Positions 36,578 through 45,707 of a stretch of DNA of 64,000 bases are shown piece by piece. This DNA comes from an uncultured Aquimarina sp. Lineage in GTDB: Bacteria; Bacteroidota; Bacteroidia; Flavobacteriales; Flavobacteriaceae. The DNA is taken from assembly GCA_947498775.1 (NCBI GenBank), contig CANMLL010000005.1:237751-301750 (forward strand), in the 5' to 3' direction. How positions within the stretch are numbered: the stretch's first letter is position 1; each line of letters opens with the position of its first letter. Made by a program: the position numbers and the translations under genes. The notes under the pieces are model-generated. The model had not been told where the DNA came from, made no database searches, and worked only from the letters and a program-made list of their open reading frames with translations.

Positions 36578-39121
36578 CTATCCCACTTTTCTTAATATTG
36601 CTAATGGCGGGCTTTGTAGCACACTTTTAATATTGCTTAATCCAATAACTAATACCAATATCACAATACCCGGCAAAAACAGTAGGAACGGAATACCTGA
36701 AGGCACAAAGGGCTCTTCGAACAGTAATGTTGCCAACAATTGACTACTAATCAAGGATAATAAGATTCCGGCCAGGCTTCCAAGTATTCCTAAAAATAAA
36801 TATTCAAGTGCAGTGATGCGAAGGATTTGTTTACTTCTGGCACCAAGTGTACGTAGTAACACACTCTCTTTAATACGTTGGTATTTACTGGTACGAACCG
36901 ATCCTATCAAAACGATAAGACCCGTGAGGATACTAAAGAAGGCCATGAAATTAATGACCCAGGAGATTTTTTCTAAGATGTCTTCAATGACTGTATATAG
37001 TTGACGAAGATCAAAGACAGTTACATTTGGAAATTTACGTACTAGCTCCCTTTGCAAGGTCGCCGATGTGGTATTATCTGGCACATACGTCGTTAGCACA
37101 TGAAATTGTGGTGCTTGTTCTAATACACCTTTAGGGAAAACGATCATAAAATTCAACTGTAACCGTGTCCAGTCTACTTTTCTAATGCTTCCTACGATGG
37201 TTTCCATCAATACCCCTTGTATGTTAAAGATAATGGGATCCCCCACTCCTATTTTGGCATTTTCAGCAAGACTTTCTGAAATGGAGATCTTCACTCCTTC
37301 ACCTGGTTTGACCTCCTTGAGCCAACTTCCTGCTATAACGGATTCTGAAGCGATGAGTGAATCACGAAAGGTCGTTCTAAATTCGTGATTCAATACCCAT
37401 TCATTGATCGTTGAGCTAGTGTCTTTTCGAATCTCATTGACCAATTTTCCTTTGATGCTATGCATCCGCATGGTAACGATCGACAGGTTGTCGATGACTT
37501 CCAAACCTGTAGTCGCAATGCCGGAAGCCACAGCCTCTCGCTGCTCGGGCTGCACATCCACTAAGATAATATTGGCATTGTCGGGACCATTGTCTAGTTC
37601 TGTTTTGGTCAACAGTATGTCTTTTGTAAAATATAAGGTACTGATCAAAAAGGTGCCCAGGCCTATGGCAAAGATGAGCACTGTGGTCTGATTATTGGGT
37701 CGAAATAGATTCAATAGACTTGTTCGGGCTGTAAATCCCCAAGCCGTTGGAAAATAGCTCTTGATGGCCTTGATAAACAAGGCAGAGATACCGGCTAGGA
37801 TAGCAAAGGTGATAAAAATACCCAGGACAAAGGCCAAAGCAAATAGAAAGTCCTTAAAAATCCAAAAAGAGAACAAGAGGATAAAAAGCAATATCACCCC
37901 AAAGGCGAATAGTCGTACCTTTCTTGATCGTACTGGTTGCTCTTCTGACACCCGCAATACTTCTAAAGGTGAAACATACCAGGTACCAAGCAAAGGCAAC
38001 AATGCAAACAATACCGACATCAAGATACCGAGCAATAACCCCATAAAAATTGGTGGTAGACTGATCGACATTTGAACATCAAAGGGCAAAAATTCCTCTA
38101 AAAGAAATGGAAGCGCTTGTTGGAGTCCTATACCTAATATCGTCCCCACAATACCCCCTATAAGGCCAATTACTGCAATTTGTATCAGGTAGATCAAAAA
38201 GGTCTGCTTCCTACTGGCGCCTAAACATTTTAAAACTGCTACATCGGTTAATTTCTCTTTGATGTAGATATTCACAGAACTCGCAATACCAATGCAACCT
38301 AATAGCAAGGCTATAAACGCTGCCAAATTAAGGAACTTATCCAGGTTTCCATAACTACGCCCTATTTGTCGACTGGTACTGGTATGGGTATCGAGGTCTG
38401 CCCTTTCAGCATCCAAGACAGGGTCTAAGGTCTTTTCCAACTGGTCGAGATCCATATCTGGTGCCACAAAAAAGTATTGATACTCCTTTCTACTGCCCAA
38501 TTGTAGTAGTTCGGTCTGTGCTATAAATCGAAAAGGAATAAGCACGGTTGGAGCCACGGTTGTTGAGATCCCTGATCGACCAGGCATTGCATTAATCGTA
38601 CCTGTAATGGGCAGGGTAATCACTCCTAATTTGATGGAATCCCCTGGTTTGATGTCGTATTGTAGCATTAAGGTGGCATCTACTAACGCTCCTCCTTTTT
38701 GTTGATATTCGGTCGCTGCAGCAATCGGTTCGGTATCCAGGGTTCCGTAAAACGGGAAGTCGCCTTCCATACCACGTACCTGCACCAATTTGGCAGCACC
38801 ATTTTTTGGAAAAGCAGCCATAGACGGAAAGTTGACTTCATAAGCATCTGCTCCTAAAGAGTCGATGATGGCCTGCACTTTTTCATTGGGGAGTTGCCTG
38901 CTATCAATAATAAAATCGGCACCCATTAACACTTTGGACTGACGCTCGATATTCTGTTTTACATTTTCGCTGAATAATTGTATCGAAACCACAGCAGCAA
39001 TACCTAAGATGATCGAAGCCATGAATAGCAATAGCCTCGACATACTGGCCCTTCCATCACGCCATGCCATCTTTAGCAACCAGGAGATACTCGCTTTTGA
39101 ATAGGATTGTTTCTTCATCAC
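36578..39121 (-). CDS. ybbP: FtsX-family ABC permease (YbbP-like)
   Basis: This 847-residue protein has an N-terminal helix and MacB-like extracytoplasmic domain, then FtsX blocks of three to four helices (about 265-395), further helices near 410-500, a second extracytoplasmic part, and a final FtsX block (about 720-840) with GARSKQILRITALEY. The 10-12 helix layout with two FtsX domains matches YbbP. It overlaps the ATPase gene by 4 bp. With the SGNH esterase at 39835 it forms the widely conserved ybbA-ybbP-tesA group, probably acting on lipids or lipoproteins in the envelope. Confidence 0.85.
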   Translation of the reverse strand: MMKKQSYSKASISWLLKMAWRDGRASMSRLLLFMASIILGIAAVVSIQLFSENVKQNIERQSKVLMGADFIIDSRQLPNEKVQAIIDSLGADAYEVNFPSMAAFPKNGAAKLVQVRGMEGDFPFYGTLDTEPIAAATEYQQKGGALVDATLMLQYDIKPGDSIKLGVITLPITGTINAMPGRSGISTTVAPTVLIPFRFIAQTELLQLGSRKEYQYFFVAPDMDLDQLEKTLDPVLDAERADLDTHTSTSRQIGRSYGNLDKFLNLAAFIALLLGCIGIASSVNIYIKEKLTDVAVLKCLGASRKQTFLIYLIQIAVIGLIGGIVGTILGIGLQQALPFLLEEFLPFDVQMSISLPPIFMGLLLGILMSVLFALLPLLGTWYVSPLEVLRVSEEQPVRSRKVRLFAFGVILLFILLFSFWIFKDFLFALAFVLGIFITFAILAGISALFIKAIKSYFPTAWGFTARTSLLNLFRPNNQTTVLIFAIGLGTFLISTLYFTKDILLTKTELDNGPDNANIILVDVQPEQREAVASGIATTGLEVIDNLSIVTMRMHSIKGKLVNEIRKDTSSTINEWVLNHEFRTTFRDSLIASESVIAGSWLKEVKPGEGVKISISESLAENAKIGVGDPIIFNIQGVLMETIVGSIRKVDWTRLQLNFMIVFPKGVLEQAPQFHVLTTYVPDNTTSATLQRELVRKFPNVTVFDLRQLYTVIEDILEKISWVINFMAFFSILTGLIVLIGSVRTSKYQRIKESVLLRTLGARSKQILRITALEYLFLGILGSLAGILLSLISSQLLATLLFEEPFVPSGIPFLLFLPGIVILVLVIGLSNIKSVLQSPPLAILRKVG

Positions 39122-39807
39122 TGTGATAAGGTTCTCTCGTTGGCAATTATTTTTCCTCCTTTTAGTCGAAGAATCTGTTGTGTTCTGTTTGCCAGGTCAA
39201 GATCGTGAGAGATAATTACCAAAGTAGTTCCGGCTTCCTTATTTAATTCGAAAAGGAGCTGTATTACCTTTTCGCCGGTATCCTCATCCAAATTTCCGGT
39301 AGGCTCATCTGCAAATAATATAGAAGGTGAGTTTGAAAAGGCCCTGGCCAGCGCAACACGTTGCTGCTCTCCACCTGATAATTGCGAGGGATAGTGGTGA
39401 AAGCGATCCGATAATCCTACTTTTTTCAGTAATTCCATACCCTGTTTAGCGGCATTTTTAACTCCTTGTAGCTCAAGAGGTACAATCACATTCTCTAGTG
39501 CGGTCAATGTGGGTAACAATTGAAAATCCTGAAATATAAATCCAACCTCTTTATTCCTTAATTGCGCACGTTCATCTTCATCTAGTTCTTGTAGATTCTG
39601 GCCACATAACTCAACAGTGCCTGAGTCCTGGTGGTCTAATCCGGCGCAAAGTCCAAGTAAAGTGGTTTTACCACTCCCAGAAGGACCTACAATAGAAAAA
39701 GTGGCGCCTTTTTCAACCTCAAACGAGATATCGTGTAAGACCTTAAGTTTTTTTGAACCACTGCTATAAGTTTTCTCCAGCTCATGAATCTTTAATATCT
39801 TTGGCAT
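39118..39807 (-). CDS. ybbA: ABC transporter ATPase (YbbA/LolD-like)
   Basis: This 229-residue protein has Walker A GPSGSGKTT, the signature LSGGEQQRVALARAF, Walker B ILFADEPTGNLD and the switch His ISHD, exactly as in MacB/LolD/YbbA ATPases. It couples ATP hydrolysis to the FtsX-type permease encoded 4 bp upstream of its stop codon. It is divergent from the esterase gene by only 27 bp, so the two transcripts have overlapping promoters. Confidence 0.92.
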   Translation of the reverse strand: MPKILKIHELEKTYSSGSKKLKVLHDISFEVEKGATFSIVGPSGSGKTTLLGLCAGLDHQDSGTVELCGQNLQELDEDERAQLRNKEVGFIFQDFQLLPTLTALENVIVPLELQGVKNAAKQGMELLKKVGLSDRFHHYPSQLSGGEQQRVALARAFSNSPSILFADEPTGNLDEDTGEKVIQLLFELNKEAGTTLVIISHDLDLANRTQQILRLKGGKIIANERTLSQ

Positions 39808-39834
39808 GTTGATTTTTAATTAATCCTAAAGGAA

Positions 39835-40578
39835 ATGCAAAAGAGGAAAAATAAGCAAATGATTTCAAATTTATATACCCGTTATAAGCCCTTTTCCTTA
39901 AAGTTTTGTTATTTTTTTATTTTTAGTTTACTACTCTCTTGCGGAGAAAACACTGCTAAAAAAGAAACAAATACACCGAAAGAGCCCATTGAAAACGGAA
40001 ACGATACAACTAACGATACTACGACCAAGATTATTCTTTGTTTTGGGGATAGTTTGACTGCCGGCTATGGACTGGATGACATTAATGATGCCTATCCCGC
40101 CTTACTTCAATCAAGGCTAGATTCTTTAGGTTCACAGTACACGGTAATCAATTCGGGACTAAGCGGAGAAACTACCGCCGGGGGAAGAAGCCGCATAAAT
40201 TGGGTACTCAATCAAAAAGTTGATGTTTTTATATTAGAGTTAGGCGCCAATGATGGATTGCGTGGGGTTCCTTTAACTGAAACGAGAGAGAATCTTCAAG
40301 CTATTATCGATGCGGTTAGAAAAAAGAACCCTGTAACCACAATTATATTGGCCGGCATGCAGTTGCCTCCAAATATGGGACCTGAATATATTAAGGAGTT
40401 CAGAGCCATTTTTCCTGATCTGGCCCAGAAGAACGAGCTCGAACTGATTCCTTTTCTCTTAAAAGATGTTGGTGGTATCGTAGCACTAAATCAGGCAGAC
40501 GGCATCCACCCTACTGCCGAAGGACAAAAGATCGTTGCCAACAATGTTTGGGCTGTTTTGGAAAAGATATTAAAATAA
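39835..40578 (+). CDS. tesA: SGNH/GDSL-family esterase or thioesterase, TesA-like lipoprotein
   Basis: This 247-residue protein contains the four SGNH blocks: CFGDSLTAGYG (nucleophile Ser), the Gly in NSGLSGETTAGG, ELGANDGLRG (Asn), and DGIHPTAEGQ (catalytic Asp/His). The N-terminus has a hydrophobic stretch ending SLLLSC, a lipobox, so it is probably a lipoprotein. A second ATG eight codons downstream is an alternative start. TesA hydrolyses acyl-thioesters, lysophospholipids and aryl esters. Its divergent pairing with ybbA-ybbP is conserved. Confidence 0.88.
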   Translation: MQKRKNKQMISNLYTRYKPFSLKFCYFFIFSLLLSCGENTAKKETNTPKEPIENGNDTTNDTTTKIILCFGDSLTAGYGLDDINDAYPALLQSRLDSLGSQYTVINSGLSGETTAGGRSRINWVLNQKVDVFILELGANDGLRGVPLTETRENLQAIIDAVRKKNPVTTIILAGMQLPPNMGPEYIKEFRAIFPDLAQKNELELIPFLLKDVGGIVALNQADGIHPTAEGQKIVANNVWAVLEKILK

Positions 40579-40732
40579 AGATTATATCAAATCTTGCCAA
40601 TTACTTGTTTAGTTTGAGTATTGCATTAACTTCTATTACAGAGGTTTATAATTTTTTTTGAAGAAAATTACGTTAGCATCCTGGTATATCACAGATTGGT
40701 CGATGAAAAACTTTTGTTGGTAGATTACATTT

Positions 40733-40740
40733 TAACTTTG
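40733..40740 (+). promoter_or_regulatory. Candidate Bacteroidota -7 promoter box
   Basis: TAACTTTG matches TAnnTTTG and lies 48 bp before the start codon at 40788. TTTG at 40713-40716 is a possible -33 element, with a spacing shorter than usual. Confidence 0.4.
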
Positions 40741-40787
40741 TTTTCCTTTAATCGAACTTAGTAGTAAACAATAAATACAATTAGGTT

Positions 40788-41198
40788 ATGAAATTTAAGA
40801 TAATACTGATGATCGGTCTCTTTACGTCTAGCTTTGGAAGCACGCATGCACAGGAAACAAATCCAGAAAATGCTAATAAAACTCAGGAATCACTAAACAC
40901 GATTATTGGAACTTGGGAAATGACTATCAATGCTTCGGGAGGTAAAGACAAGGAAATACTTACATTTTATGATGACAGCGGAGAATTAAAAGTAAAAAAC
41001 GATAAGGGTTCTTATAAAGTGAGTGATAGTGGTAGCAATTACAAATGGCCTATGACCAAGAAAACACCTATGGGAGAAATGGATCTTAAAGTAAATGCTA
41101 CAATCGATGGTAATAAAATGAGTGGTACTATGGAAATGATCTCAGGAATGGCAGCTGGAAGAAAAGTAGACTTTACGGCATCTAGGAAATTATACTAA
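40788..41198 (+). CDS. Small secreted lipocalin-like protein
   Basis: This 136-residue protein has a signal peptide ending STHAQ and a mature domain of alternating beta-strands. It opens IIGTWEMTINASGG and has repeated strands (GTMEMISG, KVDFTASRKLY), the typical start (GTW) and end of lipocalin-like or DUF4488-type Bacteroidota proteins. It probably binds a small hydrophobic ligand in the periplasm. No operon partners are seen. Confidence 0.6.
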   Translation: MKFKIILMIGLFTSSFGSTHAQETNPENANKTQESLNTIIGTWEMTINASGGKDKEILTFYDDSGELKVKNDKGSYKVSDSGSNYKWPMTKKTPMGEMDLKVNATIDGNKMSGTMEMISGMAAGRKVDFTASRKLY

Positions 41199-41204
41199 CT
41201 TATT

Positions 41205-41555
41205 TTGATGGTTCAAAACAAACATTCAAGATTTTAAATCTAATTGGAAGATTTTTTAGTACTGTATTATACTACTGTAGCTATAGTATCCTGCCGTAGA
41301 GCATATCTTGCGGGCCCTAGAGGGGGTGTTGGTTACTAAAAAACTATCATTATCTGCCTGCATTATCTCGTAGTTTTACTAATTCTTCTACATGTATAGC
41401 TAAATCTACATTATTTGTCATGCTGAACTTGATTCAGCATCTCATTACCAAACGTATCACCTTGTAAGATGAGATCCCAAATCTAGTTTGGGATGACATT
41501 ATTTACTGATTTAGTTATAGCTACAACTTCTCATGACAGCATCTCGCTAATACAT
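41205..41555 (+). repeat. Repeat block R10 plus a TGTCAT-bounded palindromic repeat
   Basis: The first part (AGATTTTAAATCTAATTGG ... CTCGTAG) matches R6 and R7. The second, 41416-41498, is a different element bounded by TGTCAT and ATGACA. It contains two hairpins: GCTGAA-cttga-TTCAGC, and ATCCCAAA (41474-41481) with TTTGGGAT (41487-41494). That second type is a common dispersed intergenic repeat in Flavobacteriia. No gene is seen. Confidence 0.65.
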
Positions 41556-41559
41556 TTGA

Positions 41560-42288
41560 CTATTGATTGGACCTGAGTGTTTCAATAACCTGAGCATCCA
41601 CCCAGAATATATCTATATTATCGTATTTGTCAGATGGATTTACCTTACCCATATTCCTATTGAAGAAAAGGTATTTGCCATCCGGAGTTACACTCGCACC
41701 AGCATCCCAGGCTTCTGTATTTATCTTGTCTCCCAGATTAATAGCGGCACCCCACGAACCATCTTGTTGTTTAAAACTAATATAGATATCTGAATTACCA
41801 TATCCGCCCTCTCTTCTGCCATCCCATAACAAATAGGATTCGTCTGGTGCTATAAAAGGGTGAGCGTTCATTTTTCCCGTATTAATGGCTGCACCAAATG
41901 GTCTCGGTTCTTCATGTTTCCCGTCAATTAATCGCGAATAACGAATAATACCGTCTCTGTCTGGCATGCCTATCTCATCAAAAACATAGGTTCCTTTTGA
42001 TGATGCCGTAAGCCTCATTATCTGTATCTTCTGGAAAGAAGAATCAAGTTTCTTTAACGCTGACCAGCCTCCAGTTTCGGTACGCTCCTTATATCGTCTG
42101 CCCAAATGCATGGTCTTACCATCGGGTGAGATGAAAGGTTGCCCTACTCGTTTTGATATAACCCGCTCCTGCCATGACTTATTTTTATATTCAAAAACAA
42201 CAAATTCCATTTTTTTATTTTCCTCAACTTCTCCTACTTCAATCTCAATACTATGTATATCATCAATATCCAGCCAAAGCATCAGCAA
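41560..42288 (-). CDS. PD40/TolB-type beta-propeller protein, probably N-terminally truncated
   Basis: The protein has WD40-like PD40 blades: QPFISPDGKTMHLG, HPFIAPDESYLLWDGRR with GNSDIYIS, and ASVTPDGKYLFFNRN with NIDIFWVDA. There is no signal peptide, although relatives are secreted. The frame is closed by TAA immediately upstream of the first usable codon (TTG 42288; first ATG 42282). In another frame, an ATG overlapping the protease stop as TGATG would start a 12-residue peptide. A frameshift near 42260-42290 would join that start to this frame, so this gene may be a pseudogene or a downstream-start variant. Confidence 0.65.
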   Translation of the reverse strand: MLMLWLDIDDIHSIEIEVGEVEENKKMEFVVFEYKNKSWQERVISKRVGQPFISPDGKTMHLGRRYKERTETGGWSALKKLDSSFQKIQIMRLTASSKGTYVFDEIGMPDRDGIIRYSRLIDGKHEEPRPFGAAINTGKMNAHPFIAPDESYLLWDGRREGGYGNSDIYISFKQQDGSWGAAINLGDKINTEAWDAGASVTPDGKYLFFNRNMGKVNPSDKYDNIDIFWVDAQVIETLRSNQ

Positions 42289-42300
42289 CCGATTTTAGCA

Positions 42301-43479
42301 TCAAATCAATCTTGTTAGTAAAATTTCTACAGTCTGCAATGTACCATTTTCTAATTTTACAACTATAGAAACCTTTTCATTTTCCTTTTTTAAGATATTT
42401 TTGTAAAAAGACACTTCTTTACCTTTAATACCGTTGATAGAAATTAGCTGCTGACCTACCTTTAAACCTTTCTCAAAAGCCATACTTGGTTGTGCAATTG
42501 ACTTGATAAATATTCCGTTTTTATTGGTTTCTAAACCAATACCACTCAAAGGAAAACGAAAAGGATTCTGGTATGATGTATTTGGTTTTAAATAGATTTT
42601 TTTCTTGTTGTAATCTAGTATAAAATTGAATTTACTAATGTATTCTAACCCGAGGTTACCCATGTATGCTTCTTTGGATAACATGCCCTCTTTTGTACTA
42701 GAAAGTGCTATTGGAATTTCTGACAACTTGAAATTTTTAATTCTAAGAGATGAGATAACACCTTTAGTAGTTGTTGTTTTAAATCCTGAATTAATTCCTT
42801 TTGAATCAGACTTATACGTTATAAGTACTTCTAGTTTAGAAGATATATTATTTTTATTTACAAAAGGTGTATTAAATATAAGCGGTGTGTTAACGTTACC
42901 CGTATCGAAAGTTACTTTTCCAGAAAATGATTCGTCATTAGGAAAAATAACAGAAACATCGATTTCTGGAGTACAAAATGATTCAACAAAATCTATAGAT
43001 TGATATCCTGTAGTATCTGGTTTACTCTTTCGCTTGTAAAAGCTGATTACCTTAGTGTCAAAATTAGTTTCAGTAATATATTCTTTAAACAAGTCAAATC
43101 CTATGAGACCATTAATTCCGTCTAGATGGGATAGGTCTATCACCATAATTTCTAACCCTTTTAAGGCAATTTCATCATGTAAAGAGACACGCTGTTTTTG
43201 AGTCATCCGTCGATTATCCATAACTGCATTTGTGCCTGTAGATTGAAAAACACCATCCTTTAATTGTAGGCCTAATTGAGTTGCTATGTCGTCATCTATA
43301 ACGGTAACCGAGGCACCTGTATCTAAAACAAAATTAGAAACTTCCTCATTGTTTATTTGTAAGGTTATAATCATAAGACCATCATTATTTATTGTAAACG
43401 GAATTTGACCTATTGATTTATCTTGCCCCAAAAAGCTATAAGAGCATAAGAAAATGGCAATTGTAAAAAACTTTTTCAT
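42301..43479 (-). CDS. Secreted retropepsin-like aspartyl protease with PDZ domain
   Basis: This 392-residue protein has a signal peptide, then a pepsin-like half with FVLDTGASVTVID (catalytic DTG), MDNRRM and GLIGFDLF (the conserved aG-hydrophobic-Gly), and a second related half with FDTGNVNTPLIFN. Residues ~300-385 form a PDZ domain (GIFIKSIAQPSMAFEKGLKVGQQLISING). Such envelope proteases cleave exported proteins. The gene sits upstream of the PD40 gene and may be translationally coupled to it through TGATG. Confidence 0.85.
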   Translation of the reverse strand: MKKFFTIAIFLCSYSFLGQDKSIGQIPFTINNDGLMIITLQINNEEVSNFVLDTGASVTVIDDDIATQLGLQLKDGVFQSTGTNAVMDNRRMTQKQRVSLHDEIALKGLEIMVIDLSHLDGINGLIGFDLFKEYITETNFDTKVISFYKRKSKPDTTGYQSIDFVESFCTPEIDVSVIFPNDESFSGKVTFDTGNVNTPLIFNTPFVNKNNISSKLEVLITYKSDSKGINSGFKTTTTKGVISSLRIKNFKLSEIPIALSSTKEGMLSKEAYMGNLGLEYISKFNFILDYNKKKIYLKPNTSYQNPFRFPLSGIGLETNKNGIFIKSIAQPSMAFEKGLKVGQQLISINGIKGKEVSFYKNILKKENEKVSIVVKLENGTLQTVEILLTRLI

Positions 43480-43688
43480 TGGTGTACGTTTTGATCCTTT
43501 TATGTGGGTTTAATTCTCCCGGGTTTACCACTGATAACAAAAAATGTTTCAGGAAGCATCACTCGTGAGTCAACTCTAAGGTTATTGATTTAGGTGGCTA
43601 AATTGCAATACAAAATCAAAAAATTAAATCAAAAAAAGTTGAAGCTAGCTAAAAAGCGAATGAAAAGGGTTAAAAAGGCGATGTAGAA

Positions 43689-44459
43689 TTAATGCTCTAA
43701 CCATACCCTAAAATCCCTGGTAACTTTAGAGCTCGTTATAACCAAGTCTGCGATATTACTTATTTTAAGGTATAATCTGTTTTTACTATGTGGTGCAATA
43801 TTCTCTATATAATCAATATGTACAATTTGACTTCGATTAACTTTAAAAAATTGATTTGGAGGTAATTCATTGTATAAAGCTCCGAGACTCTTTGAAATGG
43901 TATGAAGCCTCTCATTAGTATCATATAATTTACATACATCTCCAAAAGCTTCAATTAAACAAATGTTTTCAACATCAATAAGTTTTACACCTTCTTTTTT
44001 CTTTACAGCCAAACGCTTTTTATATACACTGGCTTTGGTATCCAAAAGTAATTTGAATTGATGGAAGATATCTTTGTCGTAAGGTTGTGTTTCAAAAAGC
44101 GTTTCAAACTTTTTTATGGCTTCATTTAATTCTTCTTGAGAATATGGCTTTAGTATATAGGCAATACCATTGGTTTGAAAAGCTTTTAACAAATGCTCAT
44201 CATATGCCGTGCAAAAAATAATTGGTGTTGAAAATGTTACTTGATTAAAAATATCAAAAGAAGTGCCATTTAATATTTTGATATCGGCAAAAATAAGATG
44301 GTAAGTTTTAGCATTTTTTAATGTAGCAACTCCATCTTTTACAGAACGCACATGTGTATGTGTAAAATTGCCTCCTAAATAGTTGGTAATATAATTTAGG
44401 AGCTTTTTATAAGCTGGTGTTTCATCTTCTATAATTAAAATAGTCATCTTTTGCTGCAT
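43689..44459 (-). CDS. LytTR-type response regulator
   Basis: This 256-residue protein has a receiver domain with EDE (11-13), phospho-acceptor Asp59 in IFADIKIL and Lys in ILKPYS. A ~60-residue linker is followed by a LytTR domain (about 155-256: NICLIEAFGDVCKLY, FFKVNRSQIVHIDYIENI). It shares one base with the kinase gene and is therefore coupled to it. It lies 3' of the AraC gene at 45708 in the same direction. Confidence 0.9.
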   Translation of the reverse strand: MQQKMTILIIEDETPAYKKLLNYITNYLGGNFTHTHVRSVKDGVATLKNAKTYHLIFADIKILNGTSFDIFNQVTFSTPIIFCTAYDEHLLKAFQTNGIAYILKPYSQEELNEAIKKFETLFETQPYDKDIFHQFKLLLDTKASVYKKRLAVKKKEGVKLIDVENICLIEAFGDVCKLYDTNERLHTISKSLGALYNELPPNQFFKVNRSQIVHIDYIENIAPHSKNRLYLKISNIADLVITSSKVTRDFRVWLEH

Positions 44460-45484
44460 TAATCAATTACATTAAGTACTGGCAATTCTAAAACAAACTC
44501 CTTTTCACTTTCTGTAACTTCTATAGTTTTATCGGCTAATAGTTCATATCGTTTTTTTAGGTTTTTTAAACCTGTACCTAATGATTCTTTTCTAAACAAT
44601 GTACTAGACTTGTTGTTTACAATTCTAATTCTTTCTTTTTCGATATAAATTCGTGTAGTGATAATAATACCTTCATCTGCTGTATTGTGTTTTACTACAT
44701 TTTCTATAGCGGTTAATAATGCTCCATTAGGCACGTATTTATTTTTAGAAACAGTATGCTCAATAATTTCAAAATTATAATCTCCTTCAAAACGAGTTTC
44801 TATTATAAAAAAATAGTTTTTTACAAGTACTAATTCTTTTTCAAGAGAAACGACCTCTTCATCTTTTGCATGAATAAGGTAACGATACAATGCAGCTAAA
44901 TTTGAAATGTATTTTTTGATAGTTTCTTTAGAAGAATAATCTACCAAAGCGTCGATAGTATTAAGGTTGTTGTATAAGAAATGAGGATCAAATTGTGCTC
45001 GTAACAGCTTTAATTCAAGTTCTTTTTGCTCGTTAATTCGGTTAAATTGGTCTTTTCTATAATCAAAATATTTTTTTCCAAATACTAATACCAAGGGCAT
45101 TGAAACATTAGTAATAGAATCTTCAACATTAAAAAAAATGGTTTTACCAATAGAGGGCAACTTCTCCCATTTTATATAGCCATACGGAATATAATTTTCA
45201 TTTAATAAGAAGAAAAAAAAGCCAATACTAAACAGGCCAAGAATACCAACACTAAACAACCCTATATAACTTTTAAATCTAATTAGAAATGTTTCTATTA
45301 GCCATTTGATAAACCATAGCAGAGCAATCATTTGAATAATTTGTATCGGCGCTTTGATAAAAATACCTACAAATGAAAAACTATTTGTTTCAAAAAAAAT
45401 ATCAAAACCTTTCCAAACCCAGTATACTAAGAAATAGACGGCAAGTAGTTGATAATCTGTTTTATTAAATTTAATGTTATTCAT
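44459..45484 (-). CDS. LytS-type sensor histidine kinase
   Basis: This 341-residue protein has four membrane helices in the first ~140 residues, a coiled region, then the H-box LRAQFDPHFLYNNLNTID and an HATPase_c domain with LLTAIENVVKHN and ESLGTGLKNLKKR. It is the cognate kinase of the LytTR regulator whose start overlaps its stop by one base. The signal is unknown. Confidence 0.9.
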   Translation of the reverse strand: MNNIKFNKTDYQLLAVYFLVYWVWKGFDIFFETNSFSFVGIFIKAPIQIIQMIALLWFIKWLIETFLIRFKSYIGLFSVGILGLFSIGFFFFLLNENYIPYGYIKWEKLPSIGKTIFFNVEDSITNVSMPLVLVFGKKYFDYRKDQFNRINEQKELELKLLRAQFDPHFLYNNLNTIDALVDYSSKETIKKYISNLAALYRYLIHAKDEEVVSLEKELVLVKNYFFIIETRFEGDYNFEIIEHTVSKNKYVPNGALLTAIENVVKHNTADEGIIITTRIYIEKERIRIVNNKSSTLFRKESLGTGLKNLKKRYELLADKTIEVTESEKEFVLELPVLNVID

Positions 45485-45707
45485 TAAGGGTTTTATGACT
45501 TGGGTAATTTAAGATTAAAGATTAGTTAAAAATAAAAATCATAAAAATAAAAAAAGCTTAAACGGTATAAAACTCCTCTTAAATAGGAGAATAATACGGT
45601 TAGGTACGATATCTATTATAATCTCTCCAAGATACTCTCCCGTAAATTAATCTCATCATTCACTAGAAGATTTAAATTCCTATAATTCATTATTCTATGA
45701 GGTTAAT

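Noticed and set aside
36813..38075. Plus-strand frames opposite the FtsX-type permease
   Set aside because: These are antisense shadows; the minus strand encodes a complete permease with the expected helices.
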